Shown here one piece after another: positions 62,082 through 64,000 of a DNA stretch of 64,000 nt. Positions within the stretch are counted from its first letter, which is position 1. Each line of letters opens with the position of its first letter. A program made the translations under genes and the position numbers. The notes beneath the pieces are model-generated. The model searched no databases, was not told where the DNA came from, and saw nothing but the letters and a program-made list of their open reading frames with translations. The stretch spans positions 434,001-498,000 of the forward strand of contig OW818689.1 in NCBI GenBank assembly GCA_942493325.1, given 5' to 3'. Source of the stretch: JAAFHB01 sp942493325 (GTDB lineage: Bacteria > Bacteroidota > Bacteroidia > Bacteroidales > Prolixibacteraceae).

Positions 62082-64000
62082 TTAATAAGGGATTTTCGCA
62101 TCTGCTCCCCACTCTTTGTTTGGAAGTTCATCCAGTATAAGTTCGAGGCTTCCTCCTGCCATTATTTGTATATGAGTAATAAATGGCGAATCTATTTCTT
62201 TGCCATTAATAAGCGCTTTTTGGATGTATTTTTTTGTTCGGCTGGCGCCTTTGGCCAAAATAGTAAACTTCTTACCGTTTGTAAGATTAATAGTTGTTTC
62301 TTCAAATACAGGACTGGTGATGTTATAAAATGGCAGGCCTGGCGTGACAGGATACAAGCCCATTGAGGTAAACACGACAAATGCGGTCATCCCGCCACCA
62401 TCTTCATCTCCGGGTATTCCGAAAATATTGTCTTTATACCAAACATCAAGTAAAAATCGGGTACGCTTTTGGGTTTTCCATGGCGCTCCAAAATAGTTGT
62501 ACAAATAAGGTATATGGAATGAAGGTTCGTTGCCCATTGAAAACTGCCCAACCATTCCGGTTGAATTTGAACCATTGACATAGAACTCATTTTTTTTCAT
62601 ACCAAGCGGTTCCCTAAAAAGCTGATCTAAACGACTTTCAGCAGCTTTTTTACCTCCCAGCAACTGAGTTAAACCTTCAATATCCTGTTGAACATCCCAG
62701 GCGTAAGTCCAGCCATTATTTTCATCGTAATATTCCCGATAGCCTTTTCCACCTGCTGATTTTGGGTCAATATCTATCCAGTTCCCTCTTTCATCTTTGG
62801 GCATAAATAAGCGATGTTTCGGATCCCACAGATTTTTGTGGTCCAGGCCTTTTTTTACAAATTGGGTATAATCATCGCTTTTACCTAAATCTTTAGCAAA
62901 TTCAGCCAAAGTCCAGAAATCATAACTGATTCCTAAAGTTACCGAAACCGGCTGGCGTTTTTCAAAAACGTCCATTTGTGGCTCAGTCTCTTTTTCGCCC
63001 GGATGAAGTGCAGGAAAGAATCCATTTTCATGGTAGAAATCGTCACTGGGACGTCGGGGTGTTCCCTGCCGCCATGGAATAAAAGTCCCTTCCACCAGGT
63101 TTTTCCTAATTCCTTCGTAAGCTTTCTCAACGTTGTAATCTTTTAATCCTTTTCTGTATCCATCAATAAAGATGGCCGACGAGTGATAGGAATTCATACA
63201 CATGTGGTTGCCAAATACCTGCGGAAATGTCGGCATCCAGCCACTCTGCTCATACATTAAGGTGTACGAATTCAACATGTCATTTTCCATTTGAGGATTG
63301 AGAATGGTGCGCAAAGGATGTTGGGCGCGATAGGTATCCCAAATCCAGTCGTCAACAAAAAAGGCGCGGTTACTTTCATGTACTTTACCATCATATCCGC
63401 TGAAATATTTACCTCCTTCATTAATGTCGACCATGCGTTCGTAAGTACGGTAGAGTGAAGTATAAAATGTTCTTCTTTGTGCTTCTGTTCCACCTTTGAC
63501 TTCAATCTGGTTGATTACTTTTTCCCATTCTTTCTTTCCCGATACGGTCAAATCGTCAAAACTTTCATTCGTCAATTCTTTATCAAAATTGATTTTTGCC
63601 TGATCCGGACTGATGTAGGAAACCGCATATCTGACAAAAATCGTTGGTGGATCAGCCTTTGAAAATGAAACGGAGAATTTTCCTTTTTCAACATTTATTG
63701 CAGCATCCTTAATCAGCTTGTTATCGTTGCCACGCAATTCACCATAAATAAATGCCGTAACAACCATTTTGACAGGATTTAAACCTCTTGTTGTTTCGCT
63801 TACCTTCTCTTCAAAAGTGAATGTCCCTTTCTTATCGAAGGTACTTTTCATTTCACCGCTTCCCTTAATCAGCAAATTCTTTTTATCAGCATCCGGAAAG
63901 TCAATTTTGTAGATTGCACATTTTTCTCCGGGTGTAAAGCTAAGCCTGATATTTTCATCAATTAAATAAGTTGAATAAAACCAGGGGTGCACCACTTCCA
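62082..64000 (-). CDS. GH92-family alpha-mannosidase (N-terminus beyond window edge)
   Basis: At least 639 residues; the frame remains open to the right edge, so the N-terminal signal peptide and first domain start are missing. GH92 marks include FVDDWIWDTYRAQHPLRTIL, SGWMPTFPQVFGNHMCMNSY, SYDFWTLAEFAKDLGK, NGWTYAWDVQQDIEGL, GNEPSFHIPYLYNYFG and GDEDGGGMTAFVVFTSMGLY, whose acidic residues form the Ca-dependent active site. It removes alpha-linked mannose from glycans outside the cytoplasm. It leads a minus-strand set with a sulfatase, aldo/keto reductase and ManD-like gene. Confidence 0.92.
   Translation of the reverse strand, partial: EVVHPWFYSTYLIDENIRLSFTPGEKCAIYKIDFPDADKKNLLIKGSGEMKSTFDKKGTFTFEEKVSETTRGLNPVKMVVTAFIYGELRGNDNKLIKDAAINVEKGKFSVSFSKADPPTIFVRYAVSYISPDQAKINFDKELTNESFDDLTVSGKKEWEKVINQIEVKGGTEAQRRTFYTSLYRTYERMVDINEGGKYFSGYDGKVHESNRAFFVDDWIWDTYRAQHPLRTILNPQMENDMLNSYTLMYEQSGWMPTFPQVFGNHMCMNSYHSSAIFIDGYRKGLKDYNVEKAYEGIRKNLVEGTFIPWRQGTPRRPSDDFYHENGFFPALHPGEKETEPQMDVFEKRQPVSVTLGISYDFWTLAEFAKDLGKSDDYTQFVKKGLDHKNLWDPKHRLFMPKDERGNWIDIDPKSAGGKGYREYYDENNGWTYAWDVQQDIEGLTQLLGGKKAAESRLDQLFREPLGMKKNEFYVNGSNSTGMVGQFSMGNEPSFHIPYLYNYFGAPWKTQKRTRFLLDVWYKDNIFGIPGDEDGGGMTAFVVFTSMGLYPVTPGLPFYNITSPVFEETTINLTNGKKFTILAKGASRTKKYIQKALINGKEIDSPFITHIQIMAGGSLELILDELPNKEWGADAKIPY

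Overview
The window comes from a Bacteroidota chromosome, probably a free-living or marine-type Bacteroidales/Marinilabiliales-like glycan degrader. Evidence for this: a SusC/SusD pair with an ECF sigma/FecR regulator, Bacteroidetes-type -7 boxes (TAnnTTTG), many secreted sulfatases and glycoside hydrolases, an E1 alpha-beta fusion dehydrogenase, and a clpC / gyrA / TPR neighbourhood typical of the phylum. The species cannot be named from the sequence. I saw no rRNA, tRNA, CRISPR array, transposase or integrase.

Layout. (1) 1-6.1 kb is core: a left-truncated clpC (minus), then divergent gyrA and a periplasmic TPR protein closed by a clear terminator. (2) 6.5-16.9 kb (plus) is a regulated uptake locus: ECF sigma, FecR anti-sigma, SusC with an STN signalling domain, SusD, and two tandem paralogous FAD-dependent oxidoreductases. 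The second oxidoreductase is broken by a one-base frameshift in a G run. (3) 17.2-35.0 kb is mostly housekeeping: methylglyoxal synthase, a Bax-like glucosaminidase, flavodoxin, branched-chain 2-oxoacid dehydrogenase E1 and E2, a serine hydrolase, pyrD-pyrK, an XRE regulator with an AT-rich 1.2-kb upstream region full of TTACAAATGTAA-type motifs, a giant metalloprotease-like outer-membrane protein, Xaa-Pro aminopeptidase, a NUDIX hydrolase, an esterase, a LysE exporter and a thioesterase. (4) 35.1-53.2 kb (minus) is one long run of glycan-degradation genes: GH2, DUF1080, four sulfatases, a GH71/99-like protein with a CBM9-like tail, a GH43-like propeller, a GH78-like rhamnosidase, a Tat-exported Gfo/Idh oxidoreductase and a diheme protein related to the hydrazine-synthase-alpha family. 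(5) 53.6-57.5 kb is a small accessory segment. A minus-strand set holds an orphan Phd/YefM antitoxin, a 38-residue membrane peptide and a heavy-metal-binding-domain protein. A plus-strand operon holds a small Cys-containing secreted protein, DoxX, an exported DsrE and a SoxB-like lipoprotein, closed by a perfect terminator. (6) 57.6-64 kb (minus) resumes glycan degradation: a ManD-like dehydratase, aldo/keto reductase, a fifth sulfatase, a 45-residue exported peptide and a right-truncated GH92 alpha-mannosidase.

How the parts may work together. The sulfatases and glycosidases look like a system for a sulfated heteroglycan whose sugars may include rhamnose, a mannose- or glucosamine-type sugar and uronic acids. 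The exported Gfo/Idh enzyme, the DUF1080 protein and the FAD oxidoreductases suggest an oxidative (3-keto-glycoside) route alongside hydrolysis. The plus-strand DoxX-DsrE-SoxB-like operon inserted between the two glycan blocks is the most unusual item: its members belong to families linked to thiosulfate and persulfide chemistry, and the SoxB-like protein has an unusual metal site. All pathway statements are inference from family membership and gene order.
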